NCBI RefSeq assembly: GCF_018812025.1
Contig: NC_063045.1
Location: 50,387,629 to 50,451,628, forward strand
Length of the DNA: 64,000 nt
Direction of reading: 5' to 3'
DNA from: Megalobrama amblycephala
Lineage: Eukaryota; Chordata; Actinopteri; Cypriniformes; Xenocyprididae
Numbering within the stretch: position 1 is the first letter of the stretch; each line of letters opens with the position of its first letter. Below the pieces are notes generated by a model. The model was not told the origin of the DNA. It saw only the letters and a list, made by a program, of their open reading frames with translations, and did not search any database. Position numbers and translations under genes: made by a program. Of the stretch, positions 36,032 to 47,845 are shown piece by piece.

Positions 36032-37349
36032 TTTTTTCATAGAAATCCATTATAAAGAATGCACTTAAACATTTAGCCGTTGCGTTCATATTCTGGATCA
36101 TATTCATATATTTTGCCCTCCAGTTCTCCGTGCCAGTCAGACTGAAAATTATGAATCAGAATCATCAAGAGTTTTGCGTGAGGGCGATAAAGTTCATCCA
36201 TAAATTTCACCCATGTTCAAATTTGGTTATGCGAAATTGGTGCATTGACCAACAACAACAACAAAAACTGCTTGGTTTGAAAATGATTTCTGTGTGAGCA
36301 GTGATTTATACAACTACGGTATTGACAATGGACCTTTTTTGCTCACGAAATTTTACTAATCTGACCGCTCCTTCAGACCGTCATCATTACAAGCATCACT
36401 CACCATCGTCTTCTTCCTATCTCAGCGCTGCAGTCTGAAGATACAGTAGAATTATTTGAGCAAAAAGCTTGTGCACACATGTGTGCTGACATATTACTGA
36501 TGATGTTGGCTTAATTTACAGTCTCTGCTTCCCTGAAATGTCACACTGCCAGTTCTGCAGCTCACACATTGTGATTGTACCTGCTGGCACAGTGATGCTC
36601 TTTTCCCCTGCTGCGGATGGAGCTGTATTTGGCATGTTGGAGTCACTGCACAGCAGCTAATGAGACTACACAAGCTGTCCTCTATTAACTGAAAGCACCT
36701 CACTCCAGACTGACACAAATGTGTTTGTGTATGAGTGATGCGCAAGGGCGGCTGTCAGCCTGGTTGTGTCCGACTGCATGCACGCTAATACAAAACCAAC
36801 GCTTATAATGGTAAACGGCCATATGCACAGAATCAAGACAGATGATTTGAATGCAGCTGTTTGAAACTGTTTTAATATGCATGTTTGATTATATCAGTGC
36901 TGTGTTAGAATCTCTGAATTTACATCTGCTGTACCGTCTCTGGACATGCAGTAATCCATCATCCCAAACAGCCTGTAATCTTCCTTGATTTTCTCAGCTT
37001 GAAATGTAGGTCTGAGACAGGCAAAGGTAGAAAGCTTTTCATCTGTCTAGAAGGTTCCATGAGCAGCAGATCCTTGCTGTTTTTCTAGGGAAAGGTGCCA
37101 TTTTTTGTGAATTACAGTAGAATCCGATTCCGAACAGGGACTGATTTAGCCCACATTAAAAACAAAAACAAAAGACATCTCCTTGAAAGCACTGAGAATG
37201 ACTTTTGCTTAAATCTGCTTCCTCCTGAGGGAAAAAAACTACAATAAAAATATTATTAAATATTAAAAAATTATGTTAAATATAAATTATAGCTGAAAAT
37301 GTTATATTATTTTCAATTTTCAATATTATTTTTTAAATTTTATAAATTT

Positions 37350-37458
37350 TTCAAGTGTCACTTTTGATAAGTTGAAAGCATCCATTCCTTACTGAATAAA
37401 AGTATCAATTTCTTTAAAATAAATAAATTACTGCCACAAACTTTTGAATGGTTTTGTA
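37350..37458 (+). mobile_element. fragment of the ACACTACC-TTCAAAAG MITE
   Basis: GAATAAAAGTATCAATTTCT and ACAAACTTTTGAATGGTTTT mark the right end of the family. Confidence 0.55.
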
Positions 37459-37879
37459 TATGTTATGTCATTGTCATTTTTTGACAATATTTTAATTTTA
37501 AACATTTTACTTTTTTAAAAATTAAAAAAGAAACATTCTTCACCTAAGCTATGGAAGAGAAATATTATATTCTGTGAGACTCTCCCTTAACCTGTGGTAC
37601 TGTCAAAGTATATTTTACCTTGCTGTGTTTACTTTTCCATCTGACTCCCGGTCAGCAGTCAATAATCAATTGATATCTCAGTTCACATGTGCTTTTCACA
37701 AGCCTGCTGCTTATGTGCACAAATTCCTTTCATATGCTTGTGGAATCTGCACGTTTTGAAGGACAGTTAAAGCTGAAATATTTGCTGGATTTGTAGCTTG
37801 TTTACCTTTAAGCGAGCTAATACGCTGCAGATTGAAAACACAAAGCCGACATCAAGAGAGAAAATCCAGCATGGCTTTT

Positions 37880-38110
37880 GATCTGGGCTACTTCAGGGGG
37901 AGGAGGGGCTCTGAGACACTCAACCCCGCCCACGCTCGAGTTCTAGCCAATAGGAATGGATCTGGAGGAGAAAGTGTGTATGAGAGAGAGGGGAGAGGAG
38001 GTGGTAGAGTGGCAGTCTTTGCTTGTGTGTAGGGAGCGGTCAATCTCTCACGCTGCTGCAGTCTGCGAGCATCCTCGAGTGAGACTCTCTTTTTATTCTC
38101 TTTCATTCAT
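37880..38110 (+). promoter_or_regulatory. promoter-like block inside the PDZ3-SH3 intron
   Basis: An island of GC-rich, high-complexity sequence lies in an AT-rich intron. It contains a GC-box-like CCCCGCCCACG near 37923, a CCAAT box (AGCCAATAGG) near 37945 and a purine-rich GAGAG tract, then CTGCTGCAGTCTGCGAG. The spacing between GC box, CCAAT box and the downstream purine tract is what one would expect of a TATA-less promoter. No convincing first exon with a start codon and donor was found after it. It could drive a short transcript starting before the SH3 exons, or be an enhancer. Confidence 0.3.
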
Positions 38111-38482
38111 TCTTTCTTTCATTTATGCTTTATTCCATCCCCTCTTCCAGACCCTCACCTTTTCATTTTCTCCACTGTGTAGCTAATTCTATTCTGTTTA
38201 AGTGAGAGTATACATGCTAGCACATGTGTATGTATGTGTACGTTTGTAAAGCATGTTTTTGTGGGTCTTTAGGGTTTGATTTGGTTTAGTTGAGGTAATA
38301 TGCATGTTATACTTTTGAAAAGTGCAATTTATTTTGAAATCGTGCATGAAATTGTTATTTTGGCACTGTCCTGCCTTAAGTGTCAACTTCCCTGGTGAAT
38401 AGTTCATACGTATGAACTTTTTTCAATCTTTATGTAGAAAAAAAAAAAAAAAATCTAATATTTCTAACTGTGTTCCTGATAG

Positions 38483-38503
38483 ACCCAAAAACATCTCCTG
38501 AAG
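38483..38503 (+). CDS. candidate in-frame 21-nt microexon before SH3
   Basis: A branch-site-like CTAAC sits 15 nt before a TGATAG acceptor, followed by 21 nt and a GTTTGT donor. In the phase of this intron the insert would read D-PKTSPE and rejoin EYGRF of the next exon. Its size and the neuronal gene fit the class of microexons. However, AG-21-GT spacing occurs often by chance in an 18-kb intron, so support is weak. Confidence 0.2.
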
Positions 38504-39524
38504 GTTTGTGTGCTCAGCAGTCTCTTTTCATTTGAGTGGATTTGTTCGGGATGAGTGCGTCCCTCACTGCAGGATTGTTTTGGGTTCTGTACTTTATCCT
38601 TCGTCTGAGCTTTGCACCACTCTGAGACTCTTTAATCTGTTTCTCTCTCTGTCTTTCTGGCGTTTTCTCTGGAGAAGAAGCATTTCTTTGTGTCATTTGT
38701 ATTGTTTAGAGGATTCTCTGTCTTTTAAATAACATTGAGGCCATTAGTGAAAGAGGTAAAGCTTAGTTTCCAAAGGTGGGAGTTTGAATTTGAATAAATC
38801 CCTGTATAATTCATTGGGAGGGAATGCGGATATATTTGTGAGTGCATGTCTTTTTTTCTTTTTTTTTAATTGTGCTTTTACTGCACATCGCTGATTGTAT
38901 CATCATCAGAATTGTCCTTGAGCTTCCTCTACCAGCCTGGAGCCTAATGACAAAATTTACTTGTCATTTGACCTTTGAGTTCCTGCAAGGACAGACAGGC
39001 TCTCAAATCAGCCTTATTTCTCGGCTGAACCTTTGAAGACCCTCCTGATGATTTAAAACATCAGAAGCTGCTCAAATCGTCTTTGATTAGTGGGTTAGTT
39101 TAGTTATTTACATTTAAGGCATTTTCGAGCACTAAAATGGGTTAAAAACTTTAAAAAGAGTCTGAATGAAAAGGAGGCAGAAATAGAAACCAAATCATCT
39201 GTAACATGTTGCTCAGGTGTAGTAGGTGCTCTGTTGGGGCTGTTGTGCTGGTCTGGTTGGTCTAATGGTGTTGAGGCTGGGCTTTGGGGCATTGCTGAGT
39301 TCTCAGGTTCAGCACACGGTGTGTGCACGCATTGGTCTCAGCAGCAGCCAGGGCAGATGTAGTTCTCTGCTGAAACAGGGCTGAGGTGTGCAGAACCCTC
39401 AACAAACTGCCATTCCGTGCACTAGATTACCTGCTGAATGGGCTGTGTTAGGAGGGCAAATCTGTGTTTTAAAGCTCACAAGTCTGTGCCATCCTAAAAC
39501 AAAAAGTGAAATATTATTTTCTAT

Positions 39525-40044
39525 ACACTACTGTTCAAAAGTTTGGGGTCGGTTCAATTTTTTTAATGTTTCTGAAGTCTCTTATGCTCACCAAGTGTGC
39601 ATTTATTTGATAAAAAATACAGTAAAAAGTAGTAATATTGTGAAATATTGTTAGAATTTAAGATTACTTAAGATCGGTAAAGATAACTACTGTAGTATGT
39701 TTGGAAATGTAATTTATTTCTGTGATGGCATAGGTGAATTTTCAGTAGCCATTACTCCAGTTTTCAGTGTCACATGATCCTTCAGAAATCATTCATATTT
39801 GCTGATTTGATGCTTAAGTAGCCTTCCTATTATTATCAGTGTTTTGTTTTTGTGCAAATATTTTTCAGGATTTTTTAATAAATAGAAAGTTCAAAAGAAT
39901 AGCTTTTAATTGGAAATAGAAATCTTTTGTAATATTAAAAATGTCACTTTTAATCAGTTTCATCTAGCCTTGCTGTTTAAAGTTGTAATTTCTTTCAAAC
40001 AAATAAAATCTTGTTGACAAAAAGCTTTTGATCATCTGTAGTGT
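39525..40044 (+). mobile_element. near-complete ACACTACC-TTCAAAAG MITE
   Basis: Starts ACACTACTGTTCAAAAGTTT with the TA-rich flank and ends AAGCTTTTGATCATCTGTAG. All internal landmarks are in order. The best preserved left end in the window. Confidence 0.75.
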
Positions 40045-40758
40045 TTTGGGAGGATTTTTTGAATCAGATGAAGTTAAAGCTATCACATTTTTATTCATAG
40101 TTGAATGGGATTATATTATATCTGTGTAATGGGATCTTATTTTGGCTTTTACCCAGGGTGCAAATGGTTTGTGTGTGTGTTTGTGAGGAGGGGGTGGGTG
40201 CTTAAGACTCGAACCCCCCAAAGGAAGCAAAACAAAAGGATGAGGATCTTAAAAAGTACATAATTTATGGAATAATATACAGTCAGCTAGTTATTATCTT
40301 ACAGAATGATGAATTTTCAGTTCTGCAGAAATCTGTGGAGATTCAGTATCAGCCTGCATATAACAAAGAAACTGAAGTGGGATGTTATCGGATATCATAC
40401 ATTTGCACCACAGAAGATACAATATATGACCATTTCTCTCTCTCTCTCTCTTACTCTTTCTTCTACCTTTCCTATATTGACTGTGTGACCTTGTGCTAGA
40501 AGTCATCACAGAACAGCTACAGTAGCTGCTCGTATCGATCGGAGCTGTCATCTCAGACACTAAAAGACTCACTGGACAGCATTTCCCTCGAGAGATCTTT
40601 TTAATAATTCTTTGGTTTGAGACTGTTTGTTTGCATGTGCTATGTTCTGTTCTAGATTTTAGAATTGCCATATTTTGATGTTTGACTTTATAAAAAAAAA
40701 TTTAAAAAAAGATTTTTGCATCATGTTTATGCTTGCTTGGTTATGTTTGTGTTTACAG

Positions 40759-40873
40759 AATACGGGCGGTTCGAGGCCAAAATTCATGACTTACGAGAGC
40801 AGATGATGAACCACAGCATGAGTTCTGGATCTGGATCCCTCAGAACCAATCAGAAACGCTCACTCTATGTCAG
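40759..40873 (+). CDS. dlg2: dlg2 exon: PDZ3-SH3 linker and SH3 start
   Basis: This is a 115-nt exon with acceptor TTTACAG and donor GTAGAC. It reads [39 protein letters not shown]. The helical [14 protein letters not shown] segment follows PDZ3 and packs the PDZ3-SH3-GK unit. [17 protein letters not shown] leads into the first SH3 strand. [20 protein letters not shown] matches PSD-93 rather than SAP97 or SAP102, where it reads [14 protein letters not shown] (recall). AG at the end joins G56132 for Arg. Confidence 0.97.
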
Positions 40874-41030
40874 GTAGACCTCATCTATTTAAACATAAAT
40901 TCGTACTCACTTACTCAGAACTGCAATAATTCATTTTCTTAGTATGTTTTTCTTTATTCTTGTTTTTCAGCAAAAAAGCACAAAAAATGCTTAAAACCAT
41001 AAGATTAAAAAATAATTACAATTAAAGCTG

Positions 41031-42140
41031 CAAGCAGCGATGAAAGGGCCCTCGCACCCGGGCTCACCGCCACCCGTTGGCCTTAGGAAAACAGCAAACA
41101 GTGGGCGACATGCATGTGAGCAAGTAAATACAGGAGAATTATGGCAAAATCATGTAAAAGTGCCACACTTCCTGCTGCCAACAGGTGGCGCTATAGCTAA
41201 CTGAATATAGATGTCTTTAGGCCAGGACTTTTATCACTCATGTGAAGTTTGGGGCAGATCAGACGTAGTATGCCTGAGTTACAACAGCTTCCTCTTTCAT
41301 GGCGAAACATCAGACTTTGTCAGTCCGCCACGGACACGCCCTTCAGGATCTTTGATATTTATCATCGCTAAGGTCTTAAGATTAGACTTGCCATATATGA
41401 TGTTGATCTGGTTTAATCTCTATGAGGAGTTAATCACAGTGTAAAACATGTAATTTCCTGTTGCCCCCAGGTGGCGCTATGACTGTAACTGAATATTGTC
41501 ATATAGATGTCTTCAGGTCAGGACTCTAATAAAACATGTGAAGTTTGGGGTAGATCAGACATTGTATGCCCGAGTTACAACAACTTCCTGTTTCATGGCG
41601 AAACATCGAACTTTGTCAGGGTGCCACGGACACGCCCTTCAGCGAAAACTCTAGATCTTCGCAATTTAACATCTCAAAGGCCTTTAGATTAGACTGACCA
41701 AATATGACATTGATCTGATAAAAGCTCTAGGAGGAGTTCGTTAAAGTACAACATGTGGAAATGGCAAAAACTGCCAAAATTTTGTAGAGAAAATTCAAAA
41801 TATCTCACTTCCTGTTGGGTTTACAAATTTTGCACCCAGGGGCTTTTTTGTAGGTATTGGGCTGTTACATCTGTCTACCGAATTTCATAACTGTACGTGA
41901 AACATAGCACAAAGGCCGCTTAATTTAAATTTTGTAGGTGGCGCTATCGAGCCATTTTGCCACACCTAATTCTGAAACCCATATCAGATGTAAATTTTCA
42001 CCACTTTTGACGCGTGTGCAAAGTTTCATGAGTTTTTGAGAACGTTTAGGCCCTCAAAAATGCGATTCATTTTGGAGAAGAAGAATAATTGGCTGAGCAA
42101 TTCCAATAGGGTCCTCACACCATCGGTGCTCGGGCCCTAA
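41031..42140 (+). mobile_element. fish repeat with internal 290-bp units and CTCF-like motifs
   Basis: Left TTAAAGCTGCAAGCAGCGAT, right GGTGCTCGGGCCCTAATTA. Two diverged units (about 41164-41450 and 41454-41745) each carry CTTCCTG, AGGTGGCGCTAT, GTGAAGTTTGGGG and CCACGGACACGCCCTTCAG. A third AGGTGGCGCTAT is at 41936. The short frames here are not genes. Superfamily not determined. Confidence 0.7.
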
Positions 42141-42478
42141 TTATTTCAAGACATTTATTTATTCATCTTTGAAAATAAGTGTTATCTCACACCATTTATC
42201 TTCTCAAGACATTTTATCTTGTTTGCATATGTAGTTACTGAAAAACAAGACGAGAAACAGACCAAGAAAATGTTTTTTTTTTTTTTTGTTGCAAATGACT
42301 ATTTCTGTCATTACAGATGGGATACTGGTATCCCAGCAGCTCCCTGATCATAAAGTGGTGTTAACTGTCTCTCCATGGCACTCTTGTTATGTTGGAATGA
42401 TGTTGGATTGATGTGAACATGAGTGTGGTCTCTCTGGGCGAGGAGACATGTTTCTAGCCTGAAGCAAGATGTTTGTTA

Positions 42479-42479
<1 letters not shown>

Positions 42480-42518
<39 letters not shown>
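42480..42518. repeat. (CA)n microsatellite
   Basis: About 19 CA units. A shorter CA run follows at 42582. Confidence 0.95.
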
Positions 42519-42519
<1 letters not shown>

Positions 42520-42970
42520 CAGGGGTTTGCGTGTGAACCAGCAGGGTATCTGAGTGAGTTGAGTCAGAATTCATCAGTGTCCACACACACACACACTCAG
42601 AGGAGCACATGCTGTTTCTTGTGTGCTCTCTGATCCTAGATCAGCCAGGATTGAGGATCATATGTTCACTACACAGGACGTCATACTGTTTTACATGACA
42701 TTTAGAAAAGCTATTGATATTTAAAATCAGTAGGAAAGTGGCAACAGTGATCCATTATAGAAACCTCACTTTGCTCACATCTTCTGTCTTCTTAAGTCAA
42801 CACAAAATCTATTTTACTTCCACAGTGTGACGTATTAAGTGAAAGTGTTTTTTTTTTTTTTTTTTTTTTTTTGAAAAAAGATGTGATTTATGGTTGATGG
42901 GCTTGGTGACATCAGATGGAATTGAAAGTATTAGTAGTTTGTTAATTAGTAGTTAGTTTGATATTTTTGA

Positions 42971-43715
42971 TTAAAGGATTAGTTCACTTCAGAATTAAAA
43001 TTTCCTGATAATTTACTCACGCCCATGTCATCCAAGATGTTTGTCTTTCTTTCTTCATTCGAAATGAAATTATGGTTTTTGAGAAAACATTCCAGGATTT
43101 TTCTCCATATACTGGACTTCAACAGGGTTCAACGGGTTGAAGGTCCAAACTGCAGTTTCAGTGCAGCCTCAAAGGGCTCTACACGATCCCAGCCAGGGTC
43201 TTATCTAGCAAAACGATCGGTCATTTTCTAAAAAAAAAAAAAAAAAATTATAAATTTTTAACCACAAATGCTCATCTTGCACTAGCTCTACAATGCGGCA
43301 TGCATTACGTAATCACATTGGAAAGGTCAGGCATCACGTAGGTGGAAGTACCACAGTAGGGCGAAAAACTCCATCTCATTTTCTCCTCCAACTTCAAAAT
43401 CATCCGACATCATTGTTTTACCTTTTTTGACTTAGTCTTTGCACATTCGCTTTGTAAACACTTGCTTGGTACTTCCGCCTACGTCACGCCTGACCTTTCC
43501 AACGTGATTACGTAATGCGTGGTGCATCTCAGAGGTGTGCAAGACAACCATTTGTGGTTAAAAAGTATACTTTTTTATTTTAGAAAATGACCTATCGTTT
43601 CACTAGATAAGACCCTAATTCATCGGCTGGGACTGTGTAGAAACTGCCTTTTGAAACTGCAATTTGGACGTTCAACCCATTGAAGCCTGTTTGAAGTCGA
43701 CTATGATGAAAATTT
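42971..43715 (+). mobile_element. TTAA-type foldback element, right end truncated
   Basis: Starts TTAAAGGATTAGTTCACTTC. Arms pair across the centre: GTCATTTTCTAAAAAA with ATTTTAGAAAATGACC, and CATTACGTAATCACATTGG with CCAACGTGATTACGTAATG. The right terminus after GACTATGATG is missing. Confidence 0.75.
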
Positions 43716-43905
43716 AATTTCATTTAAATAATTTAACTTTGATTTTGTTTGTCTATATTTCTGCATGATGCATTTTTCATTTTCAGACTTTATTCTCATA
43801 AATTAATCTTGTATAGTAGTATAGTTCTTTAATAATGTTTGTCGAGTATTAATGATGTTTTAGAGCTTAATGTTTTATAATAAAAACTGTGATAAATATA
43901 TAATA

Positions 43906-44140
43906 TTGGTCACATTTTAGATTAGGGTCCAATTCTCACTATTAATTAACTATTAATTAACTTATTAATAGTTAGTAATGTAGTTGTTAAGTTTAGGTAT
44001 TGGGTAGGATTAGGGATGTTGAATATGGTCATGCTGAATAAGGAATAAGGCATAATATGTGCCGTATAAGTACTAATAAACAGCCAATATCCTAGCATGC
44101 ATGCTAATAAGCAGCTTGTTAACCTTAAGAATTGGACCCT
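43906..44140. mobile_element. short TIR element (GGGTCCAATTCT)
   Basis: TTAGGGTCCAATTCTCACTA at the left is inverted as AAGAATTGGACCCTAAAC at the right. Interior contains TTAAGTTTAGGTATTGGGTA, a common cyprinid repeat. Confidence 0.7.
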
Positions 44141-44838
44141 AAACTAAAAACTAAACCATAATATCTATTTAGTATTTATTTCCTGTGGCTACAAAGCATT
44201 TTACCTCCTCCATAATACTGACTTCAGAGCAAGAAATTATTAAAAAGATAAACAGTATAATCAAAAGACCTGCGTGATGTATTCCAGCCTCCAGGTTCAA
44301 TCCAAACGTCCCATGCGTCAGCGCTCTTTGGCTAGTCTTCTGAACAGCTGCTTATGGTTCTCCCAGATATGTTTCACAATACAATCAGCAGAACAGAGAT
44401 TAGTTCTTCATTAACTGGTAGCGACAAGCAGCTGTAGATCCCTGATTTGGCTTCGTTAATGTGTGTTAGCTGGACGGTTTTAGCAGAACCAGCGCACCTG
44501 TGGAGATCCATTGTGATAAATAGCTCTCCTGTCAGCAATTATACACATACACACCTCCTCTCCTCATGATGTACAGCATGCACCGCTCCCACAGCATTAA
44601 AAGATGCTCAGTATCTCCTTCTCAGCTGCAGTCTAATGCCGCAGGCCCCCTCTGTGGGTGCAGGATAATTGTACTGTGTGTGCCATAGCCAGTCATTTGG
44701 GCCGTAGAGCTGGCTAGGTTTGCAGAACACGGATGTTTGGAAGAGTTGAGATACAGGAAATCAGACCTTATACGCAGTCATTTATTTGCTGCAGTATAGA
44801 TCAGCTCACTAAAGTCACCTGTTTTTTTTATTTGTTTT

Positions 44839-46585
44839 TTAAACGGTTAGTTCAACAAAAATTACAAAAATTCTGTCATTAATTACTCACCCTCATGTCG
44901 TTCCACACCCGTAAGACCTTCATTCATCTTCGGAACACAAATTAAGATATTTTTGATGAAATCCTAGCAGTATATGACTTGTACATAGACAGTAATATAA
45001 TCAACACTTTCAAGATCCAGAAAGGTACTAAAACATCGTTAAAACAGTCGACGTGACTGCAGTGGTTCAATCTTAATTTTATAAAGCATAGAGAACACTT
45101 TTTGTGCACAAAAACAAAACAAAAATAACTTTTCAACAATATCTTCTCTTCTGTGTCATTCTCATAAGTTGTTTACATCCAGTGCTTCCAGGTTCTACGT
45201 CAGAATGCCGACTCGTGCTCACGTGATCAGCTTTGGCCAAATACTGAGACAGTATTTGACGTAAACACGGAAGCCTTCACTGTGCTTACTGCGTCAGCTG
45301 CGTAAGGATAATGACAGGGAAGAGAAGAGATTGTTGCATAAAGTCATTATTTTTGTTTTGTTTTTGCGCACAAAAAGTATTCTCGTCGCTTCATAACATT
45401 AATGTTGAACCATTGTGGTGACGTTGACTATTTTAAAGGTGCTGAAAACTTATTGTTTTCAAAAGATGTAATATAAGTCTTAAGTGTCCCCTGAATGTGT
45501 CTGTGAAGTTTCAGCTCAAAATACCCCATAGTTTTTTTTTTAATTAATTTTTTTAACTGCCTATCATTATAAATGCGCCGACTCAGGGTACGCAGACCCT
45601 TTAAATCTCGTGCTCCACGCCCCAAGAGCTTGCGTTTGCCTTAAACACCATAAACAAAGTTCACACAGCTAATATAACCCTCAAAATGGATCTTTACAAA
45701 GTGTTCGTCATGCAACATGTCTAATTGCGTAAGTATGGTATTTATTTGGATGTTTACATTTGATTCTGAATGAGTTTGATGGTGCTTCGTGGCTAAAGCT
45801 AACATTACACACTGTTGGAGAGATTTATAAAGGATGAAGTTGTGTTTATGCATTATACAGACTGCAAGTGTTTAAAAAATGAAAATAACGACGGCTCTTG
45901 TCTCTGTGAATACAGTAATAAATGATGGTAACTTTAACCACGTTTAACAGTACATTAGCAACATGCTAACAAAACATTTAGAAAGACAATTTACAAACAT
46001 CACTAAAAATATCATGTTATCATGGATCATGTCAGTTATTATTGCTCCATCTGCCATTTTTCGCTGTTGTCCTTGCTTGCTTACCTAGTCTGATGATTCA
46101 GCTGTGTACAGATCCAGACGTTAATACTGGCTGCCCTTGTGTAATGCCTTGAACATGAGCTGGTATATGCAAATATTGGGGTCATACATATTAATGAGCC
46201 CGACTGTTACGTAACAACGTGTTATGTTGAGATTCGCCTGTTCCTCGGAGGTCGTTTAAACAAATCAGATTTATATAAGAAGGAGGAAACAATGGAGTTT
46301 GAGACTCACTGTATGTCATTTCCATGTACTGAACTCTTGTTATTCAACTATGCTGAGGTAAATTCAATTTTTGAATCTAGGGCACCTTTAACAATGTGTT
46401 TAGTACCTTTCTGGACCTTGAAAGTGGTGGATAAATTGCTGTATATGGACGAGTCCATATGCCTCACGGATTTCATCAAAAATATCTTCATTTGTGTTCC
46501 AAAGATGAATGAAGGTCTTATGGGTTTGGAACTACATGAGGATGAGTAATTAATGACAATATTTTTGGGTGAATTAACCCTTTAA
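44839..46585 (+). mobile_element. TTAA-flanked foldback element interrupted by a second TTAA element
   Basis: Same family as 30011: left AAACGGTTAGTTCA, right GTGAATTAACCCTTTAA, with TTAA at 44839 and 46582. It is split at the TTTTAACAATG motif, which is intact at about 30599 and 56757, by copy B at 45433-46391, with the TTAA duplicated. This gives an unambiguous order of insertion. Confidence 0.8.
45433..46391 (+). mobile_element. TTAA-flanked element with captured gene-like segment, copy B (nested)
   Basis: TTAAAGGTGCTGAAAAC to GGGCACCTTTAA, about 960 bp. It keeps CCCTCAAAATGGATCTTTAC and a GTAAGT donor-like site (about 45729) at the positions seen in copy A. Confidence 0.8.
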
Positions 46586-47246
46586 GTATGTGGTTTTACT
46601 AATGCTGTACTTTTGGCATAGTTATGGGTGTCATATCAAGGAAAACTGGATTTTGTGAACTACTTTTATTTCATCAAGTTATTGGCATCACAACCATGAG
46701 CATACAGTTGCAGGAAAAAAAACCTTGGATTTAACATGGATTTCTGCATAAATTCAATCACTCACAATAACAGGCAAAACGGCTTAAATAGCAACCGAAC
46801 AATTAAATGTTTTTATGTATTTCGAGCATTGGTAGCATAAGGTGGAAAAAGTGAGTCAGCTATATATACACACATACATACACGTATACTGTATGCCTTT
46901 AGAATTCTGCAGTGAACGAAGGAGATAAATGTGAGGCAGAAAAAAAACTCTGCTCAGTCTGTAGAGGGAAAAAGATAATTATGACAAAAGTATCATTTCC
47001 AGTTTGCCTCCACTGAGCGTTAAGATGCATTAGAGTTCTGCTAAGATGAATGCAGAGGTGTGATCGCTGTTGGCTGCGTACTATGAATAGAAAGCACATG
47101 TCAATGTAAAAGCAATGCATGCATGATTCCATTCACACACTGACTCAGTTAAGATTGGATGAGTCAGTTATTGAGTGATTTTCCCCAATCAGCATGTTTC
47201 ATTTTTTCTGTCACAATGAATCAACATCAGTTTCTCTAACGTGAAA

Positions 47247-47248
<2 letters not shown>

Positions 47249-47290
<42 letters not shown>

Positions 47291-47340
47291 GCGTGTGTGT
47301 GTGTGTGTGTCTGTGTGTCTGTGTGTCTGTGTGTGTGCAC
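47249..47340. repeat. (GT)n microsatellite with GC/CT interruptions
   Basis: About 45 dinucleotide units with GCGT and CTGT variants. Confidence 0.95.
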
Positions 47341-47784
47341 TGCTTATTTACCTCTGCAAAGTGTTCTCTGTGTCCCTCTGAGGTAGCATTTACATGTAAC
47401 CATAACAACACCCTTCCTCTGTGTGATCAGAGAAAGAAATATACATCGCTTCATTATGCAAGAAACTCCAGTATGTGTGTAATTTGTCCAGTGCAAATGT
47501 AAATTTCAGAATATAAATTGCGAAGGTGTCTGGTTGGATTTATTTTGTGAGAAGTTGGCTGTGTTGTGTCGATGGACTGCGACAGTGAGAGAGCTATAGA
47601 GATTTTTATTCATTTCTTTTTTAAAACCCTGCAAATAATACCATGAATATTGATGTTATGTTCATGTTGTGGTGTTGTTTTTAATTTAGTTATCCAGTTT
47701 ATGTTTAGCAGGAAAGGATGCCCAGGTTCTTATCCTGATCTAATATGTATGTCTTTTTAATAAACCAAGATTGCACATGAACAA

Positions 47785-47845
47785 CTCAGAATACTCTAGA
47801 AGCTACTTGGTACACATTAACAACCATAGCAACACCCTGGCAACC
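47785..47845. repeat. AGCAACCAC minisatellite fragment
   Basis: ACCATAGCAACACCCTGGCA relates to the array at 32861. Confidence 0.5.

Larger units (their letters stand above)
22681..40758 (+). other. dlg2 intron between PDZ3 and SH3 linker
   Basis: Intron of 18.1 kb, the largest in the window. It holds foldback and TTAA-type elements (23430, 25055, 26412, 30011, 33170, 35600), a Harbinger-like insertion with a broken Myb-like gene (26583), a truncated hAT end (24120), several MITE fragments, GT/CA/GATA/AT microsatellites, a promoter-like block (37880) and two candidate in-frame small exons (25499, 38483). Stretches 28110-30000, 34150-35590, 36040-37340 and 38510-39520 look unique and show no gene. 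Confidence 0.85.

Noticed and set aside
46292..46549. 85-codon frame beginning MEFETHCMSFPC
   Set aside because: It crosses the junction between two nested transposons, so it cannot be an original gene, although its first part may derive from a captured exon.
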